Under the pieces are notes generated by a model. The model did not search any database and was not told the DNA's origin. It was given only the letters and a program-made list of their open reading frames with translations. This document shows, one piece after another, positions 16,080-25,470 of a stretch of 64,000 nucleotides of DNA; within the stretch, counting starts at the first letter, position 1, and every line of letters begins with the position of its first letter. The DNA is from Sphingosinicella sp. BN140058. GTDB lineage: Bacteria; Pseudomonadota; Alphaproteobacteria; Sphingomonadales; Sphingomonadaceae. A program made the translations under genes and the position numbers. The stretch spans positions 2,675,501-2,739,500 of the forward strand of contig NZ_CP035501.1 of assembly GCF_004135585.1 (NCBI RefSeq), given 5' to 3'.

Positions 16080-16794
16080 TCCCTTTCTCCTCGCCGCCCG
16101 CCCGATCGCCCATCGCGGGCTGCACGGCGGTGGGCGGATCGAGAATGGCCGCGCCGCCTTCGAAGCCGCGATCGCCGCCGGTGATGGCATCGAACTCGAC
16201 GTTCAGGCGAGCGCGGATGCCGTGCCGATGGTGTTTCACGATCCGACACTCGAACGCCTGACCCTCGCGCGCGGCCCGGTGAAGAATCTGACGGCCGCTG
16301 CACTCGCTGAGATCCGGCTTCGGGACGGCGAGGACCGGATCGAGCCGCTGTCCGGCATCCTCGATCTGATCGCTGGCCGGGTGCCCTTGCTGATCGAGGT
16401 CAAGGCGCGGCATGGGCACGCGCGCCGGCTGGCGGCTGCGGTCGCGACCGCCGTTCGATCTTACCCGGGCCCGGTCGGGATCATGTCGTTCAACCCCGAA
16501 GTGCCGCATTGGCTCGCCCGCAACGCGCCGCACCTCCTGCGCGGCCTGGTCGTCAGCGAGCAGGGCAAGGCGGGTTTGCGCGGGGGGGCCGAGCGGCATC
16601 TTGCACTTCTGCGCGCGCGACCCGACTTTCTCGCCTACGACGTGCGCGATCTTCCTTCCCCCTTTGCCGCCGCTTTCCGCAACCGCGGCAAGCCGGTCTT
16701 CACCTGGACGGTGCGAACCGCTGCGGAGCGCGCCCGTGCGGCCGCAGCCGCCGACCAGATCATTCACGAGCTTTCCGAAGGATCGCATGTCTGA
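16051..16794 (+). CDS. Glycerophosphodiester phosphodiesterase family protein
   Basis: The 247-residue TIM-barrel enzyme shows the GDPD motifs: PIAHRGLHGGGRIENG (His and Glu), GIELDVQ (Glu, Asp metal ligands), and FHDPTLERLT (catalytic His). VPLLIEVKA supplies the third metal Glu. It would release sn-glycerol-3-phosphate from deacylated phospholipids. No signal peptide is seen, so it should act in the cytoplasm. ATG 16051 is preferred; a TTG in frame at 16030 is less likely. The start overlaps the RidA gene by 29 bases. Confidence 0.9.
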   Translation: MPSSPSGRPDPFLLAARPIAHRGLHGGGRIENGRAAFEAAIAAGDGIELDVQASADAVPMVFHDPTLERLTLARGPVKNLTAAALAEIRLRDGEDRIEPLSGILDLIAGRVPLLIEVKARHGHARRLAAAVATAVRSYPGPVGIMSFNPEVPHWLARNAPHLLRGLVVSEQGKAGLRGGAERHLALLRARPDFLAYDVRDLPSPFAAAFRNRGKPVFTWTVRTAAERARAAAAADQIIHELSEGSHV

Positions 16795-17929
16795 AGTCGT
16801 TGCGCGGATCGGCGCCGGGGTCGGGAGCTTCGATGCGGAGGCATGGGATGCCTGCGCCGGCACCGGCAATCCCTTCGTCACCCACGCCTTTCTGGCTGCG
16901 CTCGAGCAATCGGGCAGCGCCACGGCGCGGGCGGGCTGGCAGCCGCTGCCGATCGCGGTGGAGGATGCCGACGGGCATCTCGCCGCCGTTACCCCGGCTT
17001 ATGTGAAGAGCCACAGCCAGGGCGAATATGTCTTCGATCACGCCTGGGCCTCTGCGTGGGAGCGGGCCGGCGGCGATTATTATCCCAAGCTGCAGATCGC
17101 GGTTCCGTTCACGCCGGTGCCGGGGCCGCGGCTGCTGACCCGGGATCCGGCGCTGGCACCCTTGCTGATCCGTGCGGTCGAAACGGTGGTGCGCCAGAAC
17201 GATCTCTCCTCCGCCCACGCCACCTTTCTCGCCCCGGCGGACGTCGCGGCGTTCGAGGACGCAGGCTGGCTGATCCGGACCGACAGCCAGTTCCATTGGC
17301 AGAATGAAGGCTATCGCAGCTTCGACGAATTTCTCGCCGCGCTGTCGTCGCGCAAGCGCAAGACGATCCGCAAGGAGCGCTCTGCGGCGCTGGACGGCCT
17401 CACCGTCGAGCACGTCACCGGCACCGCGATCACCGAGCGGCATTGGGACGCGTTCTGGACCTTCTACCAGGATACCGGCGCGCGCAAATGGGGGCGGCCC
17501 TATCTGACCCGCGAATTCTTCTCCCTGCTTGGGCAACGGATGGCGGATCGAATCCTCTTGATCTTCGCGCTCAGGGACGGCGTGCCGATCGCCGGTGCGC
17601 TCAACATGATCGGCGCGGATACGCTGTACGGCCGCTATTGGGGTGCCGTTGCCGAGGTTCCGCACCTCCATTTCGAGATCTGCTATTATCAGGCGATCGA
17701 CGCTGCGATCGAACGCGGCCTAACGCGCGTCGAAGCGGGTGCTCAGGGTTCGCACAAGCTTGCCCGCGGCTATCGGCCGGTGCCGACCTTTTCGGCGCAT
17801 TTCATCCCCAATCCGAGCTTCCGCAAGGCGGTCGCCGATTTCCTGCAGGCCGAGCGCGAAGCGGTTGCGGAGGAGATCGAGCAGCTCGAGGATTTCACGC
17901 CTTTCCGCAAGGGAGAGCCTCACGCATAA
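16787..17929 (+). CDS. FemAB-like / DUF482 GNAT-fold acyltransferase
   Basis: The 380-residue protein matches the DUF482 family of double-GNAT proteins related to FemAB: NPFVTHAFLAALEQSGSA, EYVFDHAWASAWERAGGDYYPKL, FTPVPGPRLL, SSRKRKTIRKER, and GARKWGRPYLTREFF. Conserved HFEICYYQAIDAAI and GAQGSHKLARGY end the domain. Some relatives transfer amino acids in peptidoglycan or lipid modification, but this family has no settled substrate. Its ATG overlaps the GDPD stop by 8 bases. Confidence 0.88.
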   Translation: MSEVVARIGAGVGSFDAEAWDACAGTGNPFVTHAFLAALEQSGSATARAGWQPLPIAVEDADGHLAAVTPAYVKSHSQGEYVFDHAWASAWERAGGDYYPKLQIAVPFTPVPGPRLLTRDPALAPLLIRAVETVVRQNDLSSAHATFLAPADVAAFEDAGWLIRTDSQFHWQNEGYRSFDEFLAALSSRKRKTIRKERSAALDGLTVEHVTGTAITERHWDAFWTFYQDTGARKWGRPYLTREFFSLLGQRMADRILLIFALRDGVPIAGALNMIGADTLYGRYWGAVAEVPHLHFEICYYQAIDAAIERGLTRVEAGAQGSHKLARGYRPVPTFSAHFIPNPSFRKAVADFLQAEREAVAEEIEQLEDFTPFRKGEPHA

Positions 17930-17954
17930 AGCCTCCTGAAAAACCAAGGGGAAT

Positions 17955-20039
17955 ATGATGCTGAGACTGTCCTGCGCCCTGCTTCTGGCCTGCACGGCCG
18001 CCTCGCCGGCGCTCGCGGCGCCGCCGGAAGGACCGTCCCGAACGTTCGAAGCGCGGGATCTGTTTTCGCTCGAGGCGGCAACCGATCCGCAGATCAGCCC
18101 CGACGGATCGAAGATCGCCTATGTCCGCCGTTCCGGCGACATCATGACCGATCGCATGCGCCCGTCCATCTGGCTGGTCGACACCCGCACCGGCGAGCAG
18201 ATGCCGCTTGCCGCCGGCCCGGGTTCCCATAGCCAGCCGCGCTGGTCTCCCGATGGCAAGCGTCTCGCCTACATATCGTCGGGCGAGGGGAGTTCGACGC
18301 AGCTCTTCGTGCGCTGGATGGCCAGCGGCGAATCGGTGCGGATCACCAACCTGCCCGACGCGCCGACGAGCATCGCCTGGTCTCCCGACGGCCGGCAGAT
18401 CGCTTACGCCATGTTCGTGCCGGGCGAGGGGATGAAGCTCGGTTCGCTGCCGCCCAGGCCGGAGGGCGCCAAATGGGCGGAGCCGCTCGAAATCCACTCC
18501 GACGTCACCTATCGGACCGATGAGGAAGGCTATCTGAAGCCTGGCTTCAGCCACATCTTCCTGGTTTCCGGCGACGGCGGCGCGCCACGCCAGCTGACCT
18601 TCGGCTCTGTCCACGACAACGGCCCGTTGTCCTGGACTCCGGACGGGCGCGCGATCCTGTTCAGCAGCAACCGTTCGCCCGATTGGGCGAAGGAGCCGCT
18701 CGACACGGAAGTCTACGCGCTCGACGTCGTCGGCGGCGGGATCACGGCGCTCACCGATCGCTTCGGACCGGACAACCAGCCCGCAATCTCCCCCGACGGG
18801 CGGCTGATCGCGTTCACCGGCTTCGACGACAAGCGGCTCGGCTACCAGAACGACGTCCTCTACGTGATGAATCGCGACGGCAGCGGCCGCCGGGCGCTGA
18901 CGGAGCGCCTCGACCGCTCGGCGGAATCGCCGATCTGGGCATCCGACGGTCGTTCGATCTTCATCGCCTATGACGATCATGGCGAGCGCAAGGTCGCACG
19001 AGTCGCTCTCGACGGCACCATCCGCACCGTCGCCGAAGGACTGAGCGGCGGCGCCCAGGATCGTCCCTACACCGGCGGCAGCTTTTCGGTCGCGAAGGAT
19101 GGTTCCATCGCCGCGACCAGCGGCAGCGCCAGCCGTCCCTCCGACGTCGCCCTCTATCGCGCCGGCGCGAAACGCCAGCTCACCCGGCTCAACGCCGAGC
19201 TGCTCGACGGCAAGCGCCTCGGCGAGGTTCGCAAGCTCACCGCGACCTCGTTCGACAACCGTCAGATCGAAAGCTGGCTCACCTTGCCGCCGAGCTGGCG
19301 CGAGGGGCAGCGCTTGCCCCTCATTCTCGAGATCCACGGCGGCCCATTCTCGGCTTATGGTCCGTCGTTCGCCACCGACAACCAGCTTTATGCGAGCGCG
19401 GGGTACGCCGTCCTGTCGGTCAACCCGCGCGGTTCAACCTCCTATGGCGAGGACTTCGCCAACCTCATCCACCATGCCTATCCCGGCCGCGACTATGACG
19501 ACCTGATCGCGTCGGTCGATGCCGCGATCGCGGCCGGCTTTGTCGACCCCGATCGCCTGTTCGTTACCGGCGGCTCCGGCGGCGGCGTGCTGACCAGCTG
19601 GATCGTCGGCAAGACCGATCGCTTCAAGGCCGCGGCGACCCAGAAGCCGGTAATCGACTGGACCAGCCAGGCGCTGACCGCCGACGGGCCCGCCTTCTTC
19701 GCGCGCTACTGGTTCGGCGCCTATCCGTGGGAAGACCAACAGGCCTATTGGAACCGGTCGCCGCTGTCGCTGGTCGGCAACGTCAAGACCCCGACCCTGG
19801 TCGTCGTCGGCAGCGAGGATTATCGCACGCCGGTCAGCCAGTCCGAGGAATATTATACCGCCCTGCAGCTGCGCGGCGTTCCGACTGCGTTGGTGAAGGT
19901 GCCCGGCGCCGGCCACGGCACCATCGCCAGCCGCCCCTCGCAAAGCGCAGCCAAGGCTGCGGCGATCCTCGCCTGGTTCGAAAAGTACAAGAATGGCGCG
20001 CCGGCGGCGGCCCGGAGCGGAGCGACAGGCGCGAACTGA
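17955..20039 (+). CDS. Secreted S9-family peptidase (DPP/acylaminoacyl type)
   Basis: A signal peptide (MMLRLSCALLLACTAASPALA) precedes a TolB-like beta-propeller built from repeats such as ISPDGSKIAYVRR, WSPDGKRLAY and ISPDGRLIAFTG. The C-terminal hydrolase has the nucleophile in VTGGSGGGVLTSW (about 541), Asp in VVGSEDYRTP and His in VPGAGHGTIA. At 694 residues it fits bacterial dipeptidyl- or acylaminoacyl-peptidases. It follows the acyltransferase gene by 25 bp. It probably digests peptides in the periplasm. Confidence 0.9.
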   Translation: MMLRLSCALLLACTAASPALAAPPEGPSRTFEARDLFSLEAATDPQISPDGSKIAYVRRSGDIMTDRMRPSIWLVDTRTGEQMPLAAGPGSHSQPRWSPDGKRLAYISSGEGSSTQLFVRWMASGESVRITNLPDAPTSIAWSPDGRQIAYAMFVPGEGMKLGSLPPRPEGAKWAEPLEIHSDVTYRTDEEGYLKPGFSHIFLVSGDGGAPRQLTFGSVHDNGPLSWTPDGRAILFSSNRSPDWAKEPLDTEVYALDVVGGGITALTDRFGPDNQPAISPDGRLIAFTGFDDKRLGYQNDVLYVMNRDGSGRRALTERLDRSAESPIWASDGRSIFIAYDDHGERKVARVALDGTIRTVAEGLSGGAQDRPYTGGSFSVAKDGSIAATSGSASRPSDVALYRAGAKRQLTRLNAELLDGKRLGEVRKLTATSFDNRQIESWLTLPPSWREGQRLPLILEIHGGPFSAYGPSFATDNQLYASAGYAVLSVNPRGSTSYGEDFANLIHHAYPGRDYDDLIASVDAAIAAGFVDPDRLFVTGGSGGGVLTSWIVGKTDRFKAAATQKPVIDWTSQALTADGPAFFARYWFGAYPWEDQQAYWNRSPLSLVGNVKTPTLVVVGSEDYRTPVSQSEEYYTALQLRGVPTALVKVPGAGHGTIASRPSQSAAKAAAILAWFEKYKNGAPAAARSGATGAN

Positions 20040-20049
20040 ACCCGGCGGC

Positions 20050-20088
20050 GCCGGAGGTCACGCCATGAACGGTGCGGCGACCTCCGGC
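20050..20088. terminator. Inverted repeat at the 3' ends of convergent genes
   Basis: GCCGGAGGTC (20050-20059) pairs with GACCTCCGGC (20079-20088) across 19 bases. It lies just after the S9 gene and overlaps the end of the convergent thioesterase gene. No T run is present, so terminator function is only possible. Confidence 0.35.
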
Positions 20089-20450
20089 GGCACCCGCAAG
20101 GGTCGCCCCGTCTCCTTGTCGAGAATCGCCCATGTGGTCTTCGCCCGCACCCGCACCTTGCCGTCGGCACCGGTGAATTCGACATGGCGATCGAAGCGGG
20201 CGCCGCGCGGTGCGTCGGGGATCCAGGTGCGCCCGGTCACGGTTTCGCCCGGCAGCACCGCGCGCAGATAGTCGATCTCGTGCCGGGTGACCACCCAGAC
20301 GTAGGCATTCTGATGTTCGACCGGCGCAATCGCTGCCCAGTGGCTGGTGGCGATGTCCTGGATCCAGCGCACCCAAACCGCATTGTTGACGTGGCCGAGC
20401 TCGTCAATGTCGTCCTCGGTGGCCGTGATGCTGAGATGGAACGGAGTCAT
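20058..20450 (-). CDS. Acyl-CoA thioesterase (4-hydroxybenzoyl-CoA thioesterase fold)
   Basis: The 130-residue hotdog-fold protein has IDELGHVNNAVWVRWIQDIA with the active-site Asp-x-x-x-HVNN pattern typical of YbgC/4HBT enzymes, then RHEIDYLRAVLPGETVTGRTW. It would hydrolyse acyl-CoA thioesters; chain preference cannot be read. ATG 20450 is the first sensible start. It lies downstream of ptrB on the same strand, separated by a strong palindrome. Confidence 0.88.
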   Translation of the reverse strand: MTPFHLSITATEDDIDELGHVNNAVWVRWIQDIATSHWAAIAPVEHQNAYVWVVTRHEIDYLRAVLPGETVTGRTWIPDAPRGARFDRHVEFTGADGKVRVRAKTTWAILDKETGRPLRVPPEVAAPFMA

Positions 20451-20476
20451 CCTGCCCTTGCCTGCTTGGCCGTCGC

Positions 20477-20506
20477 GGCGAACTGCCGGCGCGCCGGCAG
20501 TTCGCC
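20477..20506. repeat. 30-bp perfect palindrome between ptrB and the thioesterase gene
   Basis: Two 14-base arms (20477-20490 and 20493-20506) starting GGCGAACTGCC and ending GGCAGTTCGCC are exact complements around GC. It lies 10 bases after the ptrB stop codon. The very stable hairpin may end or protect the ptrB message; no T run follows on either strand. Confidence 0.6.
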
Positions 20507-20515
20507 TTCGTGCGG

Positions 20516-22669
20516 CTACTTCGCTGTGTCGTCGCCGATCTGGGTCAGAACGAAGGCATAGGCTTCCGCCACTTCCTGCAGACGGTCCCAGCGGCCCGAT
20601 TTGCCGCCGTGGCCCGCGCCCATGTTGATCTTGAGCAGCAGCAGATTGTCGTCCGTCTTGGTGTCGCGCAGCTTGGCCGCCCATTTGGCCGGCTCCCAAT
20701 AGGTGACGCGTGGATCGTTGAGGCCGCCGGTGATCAGCATCGGCGGGTAGGCCTGTCGCTTGACCTGATCGTAGGGGCTGTAGGAGCGAATATATTCGAA
20801 CGCCGCCTTGTCGGTGATCGGATTGCCCCATTCCGGCCATTCGCCCGGGGTGAGCGGCAGGCTCTCGTCCTGCATGGTGTTGAGCACGTCCACGAACGGC
20901 ACGTCGGCGACGACAGCGCCCCACAATTCCGGGTTCATGTTCGCGACCGCGCCCATCAACTCGCCTCCGGCCGAGCCGCCTTGAATTCCGATCTTGCCCG
21001 GCGCGGTGTAGCCCTTGGCGATCAGGCCCTTGGCCGCGTCGACGAAGTCGTTGAACGTGTTGGTGCGCTTGTCGAGCTTGCCGTCCAGGAACCAGCCGTA
21101 GCCGAGATCGTCGCCGCCGCGAATGTGGGCGATCGCATAAGCGTAGCCGCGGTCGAGCAGGCTGACCCGCGAGGTCGAGAAGCTCGGCGGGATCGCATAA
21201 CCATAGGCGCCGTAGGCATAGAGGAACAGCTTGCCCTTGCCGTTCTTCTCGAAGCCCTTCCTGTAGACGATCGAGACCGGCACTTGCTTGCCGTCGCGGG
21301 TCGGCAGCATCAGCCGCTCGGTCGCATATTGGCTGGCATCGTAGCCGGACGGGATTTCCTGGACCTTGAGGGTCTCGAGCCGGTCGTCGGACGGGTGATA
21401 ATCGTAGACGGTCTGCGGCGTGACCATCGACGAATAGCTGAGGCGATAGGCGGCGGGAGCGAATTCGGCATTGCCGGCGAAAGACGCGCTGTAGCTCGCT
21501 TCCTTGAACGGGATGCGCTCCTCCTTGCCGGCATAGCTGCGAAGCACCAGCTGATCGAGGCCGTCGACCCGCTCGGAGATGGCGAGGTGGTCGCGATAGG
21601 CGGTGGCGCCGCGCAGATAGACCCGGTCGGAGCCCGGGATCACCGTTTTCCATGCCTCGGGCTTGGCCGGCTCGGCCTCGGCGAGACGGAAATTGACGTG
21701 CTCGTCATTGGTCACGATCCACAATTTGCCGTGCGCGGCGTCGACCGAATATTGCCGCTTGGGCTTGCGCGCCGAGATCAGGGTCGGCGGCGCGAGCGGA
21801 TTGGCGGCCGGAACGAAACGCACCTCGTTGGTGGCATTGTCGCCGGTCGAGATGAAGATCAGGCTGCGATCCTGCGCGCGGGAGAGGCTGACGGTGAAGC
21901 CGAGCTCCTTGGTTTCCTCGTAGAGCGTCTTGTCCTCGGCCACGGCCGTGCCGAGCCGGTGGTAGCGTGCCCGGTAGGATCGCCAATTGTCGTTGACCTC
22001 GGTGAACACCACGCCCTTGCTGTCGCTGGTCCAGACCGGCGAGCCGATCCCGACTTCGGTCACCGTCTCGATGTCCTTGCCGGTGGCGAGATCGCGGATG
22101 CGGAGCTGGAAGCGCTCCGAGCCATTGTCGTCGACCAGGGTGGCGCCGAGCCGGCCGTCCGGGCTGACCTCGAGCGCGCCGAGCCGGTAATATTCCTTGC
22201 CTTCGGCCTCGGCGGCCTCGTCCAGGATCACCTGCTCGGCACCCCCGGCAACCGGCTTGCGATACCAGGTGCGATATTGCGCGCCCGGCTTGAACGCCCA
22301 CCAGTAGAGATAGTCGCCATCCCGCGCAGGCACGGACGATTCGTCCTCCTTCACCCGGCCCTTCATTTCCTCGAACAGGGTGGTGACGAGCTGCTCGTGC
22401 GGCGCCATCGCGGCTTCGAAATAGGCGTTCTCCGCCTTGAGATAGGCGAGCACGTCGGCATCATCGACCTTCGGGTAACCCTGGTCCTTCAGCCAGAAAT
22501 AGGGATCTTCGATCGTATAGCCGTGGCGGCTGTAGCTGTGGGGACGCTGCTGGGCCTTGGGCGGTGCTGGAAGGTTCGAAGCTTTGGTCATGCTGGCTTT
22601 CTGAGGCTGCGCGAAGGCCGCGCACGGCGCGGCAAGGGCGAGGATGGGCAGGAACATGTACGGCTTCAA
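20516..22669 (-). CDS. ptrB: Oligopeptidase B-like S9A peptidase, exported
   Basis: The 717-residue protein matches prolyl oligopeptidase/oligopeptidase B over its length: HGYTIEDPYFWLKD, a seven-bladed propeller, AYAIAHIRGGDDLGYGW, and the catalytic triad S566 (QGGSAGGELMG), D652 (GGLNDPRV) and H687 (GAGHGGKSGR). Oligopeptidase B cuts after Lys/Arg in short peptides. This copy starts with a signal peptide (MKPYMFLPILALAAPCAAFA), so it should be periplasmic. It is divergent from the aminopeptidase P gene. Confidence 0.9.
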   Translation of the reverse strand: MKPYMFLPILALAAPCAAFAQPQKASMTKASNLPAPPKAQQRPHSYSRHGYTIEDPYFWLKDQGYPKVDDADVLAYLKAENAYFEAAMAPHEQLVTTLFEEMKGRVKEDESSVPARDGDYLYWWAFKPGAQYRTWYRKPVAGGAEQVILDEAAEAEGKEYYRLGALEVSPDGRLGATLVDDNGSERFQLRIRDLATGKDIETVTEVGIGSPVWTSDSKGVVFTEVNDNWRSYRARYHRLGTAVAEDKTLYEETKELGFTVSLSRAQDRSLIFISTGDNATNEVRFVPAANPLAPPTLISARKPKRQYSVDAAHGKLWIVTNDEHVNFRLAEAEPAKPEAWKTVIPGSDRVYLRGATAYRDHLAISERVDGLDQLVLRSYAGKEERIPFKEASYSASFAGNAEFAPAAYRLSYSSMVTPQTVYDYHPSDDRLETLKVQEIPSGYDASQYATERLMLPTRDGKQVPVSIVYRKGFEKNGKGKLFLYAYGAYGYAIPPSFSTSRVSLLDRGYAYAIAHIRGGDDLGYGWFLDGKLDKRTNTFNDFVDAAKGLIAKGYTAPGKIGIQGGSAGGELMGAVANMNPELWGAVVADVPFVDVLNTMQDESLPLTPGEWPEWGNPITDKAAFEYIRSYSPYDQVKRQAYPPMLITGGLNDPRVTYWEPAKWAAKLRDTKTDDNLLLLKINMGAGHGGKSGRWDRLQEVAEAYAFVLTQIGDDTAK

Positions 22670-22687
22670 GGTGCGATCCCCCGATGG

Positions 22688-22702
22688 GCGCCAGACTGGC
22701 GC
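22688..22702. promoter_or_regulatory. 15-bp palindrome in the ptrB-pepP divergent gap
   Basis: GCGCCAG and CTGGCGC flank one A. It sits 19 bases upstream of the ptrB start in an 88-bp divergent gap. It could be an operator or a hairpin in the ptrB leader. Confidence 0.3.
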
Positions 22703-22757
22703 TGTCTCCCGATAGGGCTTACTTAGCGCCTGGTCAGCAGCCTAGGGAAGATTGCAC

Positions 22758-24551
22758 ATGTCGACGTACGAAGCCCGCCTCCAGGCCTTGCGCGAGCAGC
22801 TGAAGGCCGATCGCCTCGACGGCTTCGTGGTGCCGCTCACCGACGAGCATATGAGCGAATATGTCGGCAGCTATGCCCAGCGGCTCGCCTGGCTGACCGG
22901 CTTCCAGGGCTCCGCCGGATCGGCAGTGGTGCTGCCTCAGGAAGCCGCCATCTTCACCGACGGCCGCTACACGCTGCAGGTTCGCGATCAGGTGGACGGG
23001 CAGCATTGGAGCTACCAGTCGGTCCCGCAGACCAGCGTCGCCGACTGGCTCAAGGACCACGCGCCGAATGGCGGCCGCATCGGCTACGATCCGTGGCTGC
23101 ACACCCGCGACTGGGTCGCCCGTGCCCGCGAGGCGCTCGCCGCCCGGGGTGCAGAGCTGGTGGCGGTCGAGCGCAATCCGATCGACCGGGTGTGGTCCGG
23201 GAAGCCGGCGCCGTCGCCCGCCAAGCTGGTCGTTCACGGCGATGCGCTGGCCGGCAAATCGTCGGCCGCGAAGCGCCAGGAGATGGCGGACTGGCTGAAG
23301 GCGGAGCAGGCCGATGCCGCCGTGCTGTCGGCACTCGATTCGATCGCCTGGACGTTCAATGTGCGCGGTCAGGATGTCGAGCACACGCCGGTCGCTTTGT
23401 CCTTCGCGCTCGTTCATCACGACGGTACCGCCGACCTGTTCGTCGCGTCGGAGAAGCTGGGCGAAGACGTTCGCCAGCATCTCGGCAACGGGGTGCGGAT
23501 CCACGAACGGGATGCGTTCGAACCGCACCTTCGCGGGATGGCCGGAAAGACGGTGATCGCCGATCCGGAGCGTGCCGTCGCCGCGATCTTCGGCGCCCTC
23601 GAAGCCGCAGGCGCTCGCACCGTCGCCAAGCGCGATCCGGCCGTTCTCCCCAAGGCGATCAAGAATCCGGTCGAAATCGCAGGCCACCACGCCGCCCAGG
23701 CGCGAGACGGCGCGGCGCTCACCCGCTTCCTGCACTGGCTGTCGATCGAAGCGCCCGGCGGTCAGGTCGACGAGCTTTCCGCCGCGGCGAAGCTGCAGGA
23801 CTTCCGTCAAGCCTGCGGGGACCTGCGCGACACCAGCTTCGATACCATTTCAGGCGCCGGGCCCAACGGAGCGATCGTCCATTATCGGGTGACCGAGGAC
23901 ACGAACCGTCGGATCGAGATGGACTCGCTCTATCTGGTCGATTCCGGCGGCCAATATCCCGACGGCACCACCGACGTCACCCGAACCGTTGCGATCGGAA
24001 CGCCGAGCGCCGAGATGCGCGACCGGTTCACGCGCGTCTTGAAGGGCCATATCGCGATCTCGGCCGCGCTCTTCCCCGACGGCACGCGGGGCAGCCAGCT
24101 CGATACGCTGGCCCGCCAGTTCCTCTGGCAAGCCGGTGTCGATTACGCGCACGGCACCGGACACGGAGTCGGCTCCTACCTCGCCGTTCACGAAGGGCCG
24201 CAAAGAATCGCGCCGGTCGGCAGCGGCCAGGCCGGAGGCGATGAGCCGCTGCGTGCCGGCATGATCCTCTCGAACGAACCAGGCTATTACAAGACCGGCG
24301 CCTACGGCATCCGAATCGAAAATCTCGTCCTCGTCGTTCCGCGGGACATCGACGGCGCGGAAAAGCCCATGCTCGGCTTCGAAAACCTCACCTGGGCACC
24401 GATCGATCGCACCCTCATCGACCTCGATCTCCTCACCCGGGAGGAGCGCGCCTGGGTCGACAGCTATCACGCGCGCGTGCTGGAGATCGTCGGGCCGCAG
24501 CTCGACGGTGAGGTTCTGGAATGGGCAAGGGCGGCCTGCGCGCCGCTCTGA
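22758..24551 (+). CDS. pepP: Xaa-Pro aminopeptidase (M24 family)
   Basis: The 597-residue enzyme has the three-domain layout of eukaryotic-type aminopeptidase P: two creatinase N-like domains and a C-terminal pita-bread domain. The five metal ligands are visible: two Asp in LVDSGGQYPDGTTDVTRT, His in HGTGHGVGSYL, Glu in SNEPGYY and Glu in IRIENLV. It removes an N-terminal residue preceding proline. No signal peptide, so cytoplasmic. ATG 22758 is favoured, with AGGGAAG upstream; TTG 22752 is an alternative. It pairs with the divergent ptrB for peptide breakdown. Confidence 0.92.
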   Translation: MSTYEARLQALREQLKADRLDGFVVPLTDEHMSEYVGSYAQRLAWLTGFQGSAGSAVVLPQEAAIFTDGRYTLQVRDQVDGQHWSYQSVPQTSVADWLKDHAPNGGRIGYDPWLHTRDWVARAREALAARGAELVAVERNPIDRVWSGKPAPSPAKLVVHGDALAGKSSAAKRQEMADWLKAEQADAAVLSALDSIAWTFNVRGQDVEHTPVALSFALVHHDGTADLFVASEKLGEDVRQHLGNGVRIHERDAFEPHLRGMAGKTVIADPERAVAAIFGALEAAGARTVAKRDPAVLPKAIKNPVEIAGHHAAQARDGAALTRFLHWLSIEAPGGQVDELSAAAKLQDFRQACGDLRDTSFDTISGAGPNGAIVHYRVTEDTNRRIEMDSLYLVDSGGQYPDGTTDVTRTVAIGTPSAEMRDRFTRVLKGHIAISAALFPDGTRGSQLDTLARQFLWQAGVDYAHGTGHGVGSYLAVHEGPQRIAPVGSGQAGGDEPLRAGMILSNEPGYYKTGAYGIRIENLVLVVPRDIDGAEKPMLGFENLTWAPIDRTLIDLDLLTREERAWVDSYHARVLEIVGPQLDGEVLEWARAACAPL

Positions 24552-24577
24552 GCCGCGGGGGAAGACGGCGCCTGCGT

Positions 24578-24709
24578 CTAATCGGGTCGGTCCGAGCTCT
24601 CCGGAGTTACTGGCGGCTCGTCTCCGCGCGCTTGTGCCTTCCTGCGGCGGAGGTTCTGGCGAAGGGCTTCTGCGAGGCGGCGGGCACGGTCTTCATCGGC
24701 TTTGCTCAT
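24578..24709 (-). CDS. Small conserved Arg-rich protein
   Basis: The 43-residue frame MSKADEDRARRLAEALRQN, then LRRRKAQARGDEPP, reads as one charged helix with an acidic Pro-rich tail. Similar short frames (LAxALRxNLRRRKxQAR) seem common in alphaproteobacteria, often near tRNA or housekeeping genes. No function is known. The ATG at 24709 follows GGAATGAGC-type sequence with CCGGAA upstream. Confidence 0.6.
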   Translation of the reverse strand: MSKADEDRARRLAEALRQNLRRRKAQARGDEPPVTPESSDRPD

Positions 24710-24807
24710 TCCGGAAAAATACGATGCGGCGAGGACTTGGCGCAAGCTGCCTTGACAGCGCCGGCCGCCGCAGCCAATAGGGCCGCCGTCTCCCGACAGG
24801 CGATGAT

Positions 24808-24882
<75 letters not shown>

Positions 24883-25016
24883 TCGCCCGTCGGAGACGTC
24901 TTGGTCCTCCGTCCGATCGACCTCCACGTCGTAGACGCCGCCTTTCCGTCGCGCTCGAGCGCGCTTGTGAGACAATTTCATTTGGCTTGCGCAGGCACAG
25001 GGCCCATCTCGGCAGC

Positions 25017-25223
25017 ATGAGCAGCGTCACCATCCTCGAACGAGCGTTCGAGCTCGCCCGCACGGGCGAGCACACTTCCGTGCAGAGCATCAGGGCACGT
25101 CTGAAAGGCGAAGGGTTCGCCAACGTCGAAGCCCATCTGTCCGGCCACTCCATCACGCGTCAGCTGCGCAAGATCTGCCTCGAGGCGAGGGCTGGGGCAG
25201 CCGCTGAGCAACCTCTCGCGTGA
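25017..25223 (+). CDS. Small conserved protein of unknown function
   Basis: The 68-residue product has the pattern ILERAFELARTGEHTSVQSIRARLKGEGFANVEAHLSG split over two helices and a SITRQLRKICLEA end. This looks like a short helical DNA-binding-like or adaptor protein (the SVQSIRARLKGEGF part resembles a helix-turn-helix), but I cannot name a family. ATG 25017 was chosen because sense begins there; the frame is open upstream through the tRNA. Confidence 0.65.
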   Translation: MSSVTILERAFELARTGEHTSVQSIRARLKGEGFANVEAHLSGHSITRQLRKICLEARAGAAAEQPLA

Positions 25224-25470
25224 TGCGGATTTGCTGACCTATCGGGCCGGTTTGCGGCAGACGCCGCCGGCCGGCATCCAGCCGCGCGGCGAATTGCCCG
25301 GGCATGCGGAAAGCGGCCCGTCATGCTTGCATTCGGCGCCCAAAACACCCATCTCGCGACAGCTATCAGTCGCAACGGACGGTCACTGGCGCTTTGCGGC
25401 TCCTTTTCCTTCTTCCCGCCTCTCCTAGCCGAGCGGGCCGGTGGCGGCACGCCACAGAAGGAAAATCCAG

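Noticed and set aside
20510..22726. 738-codon plus-strand frame
   Set aside because: It mirrors ptrB, which has a full catalytic triad and signal peptide on the other strand.
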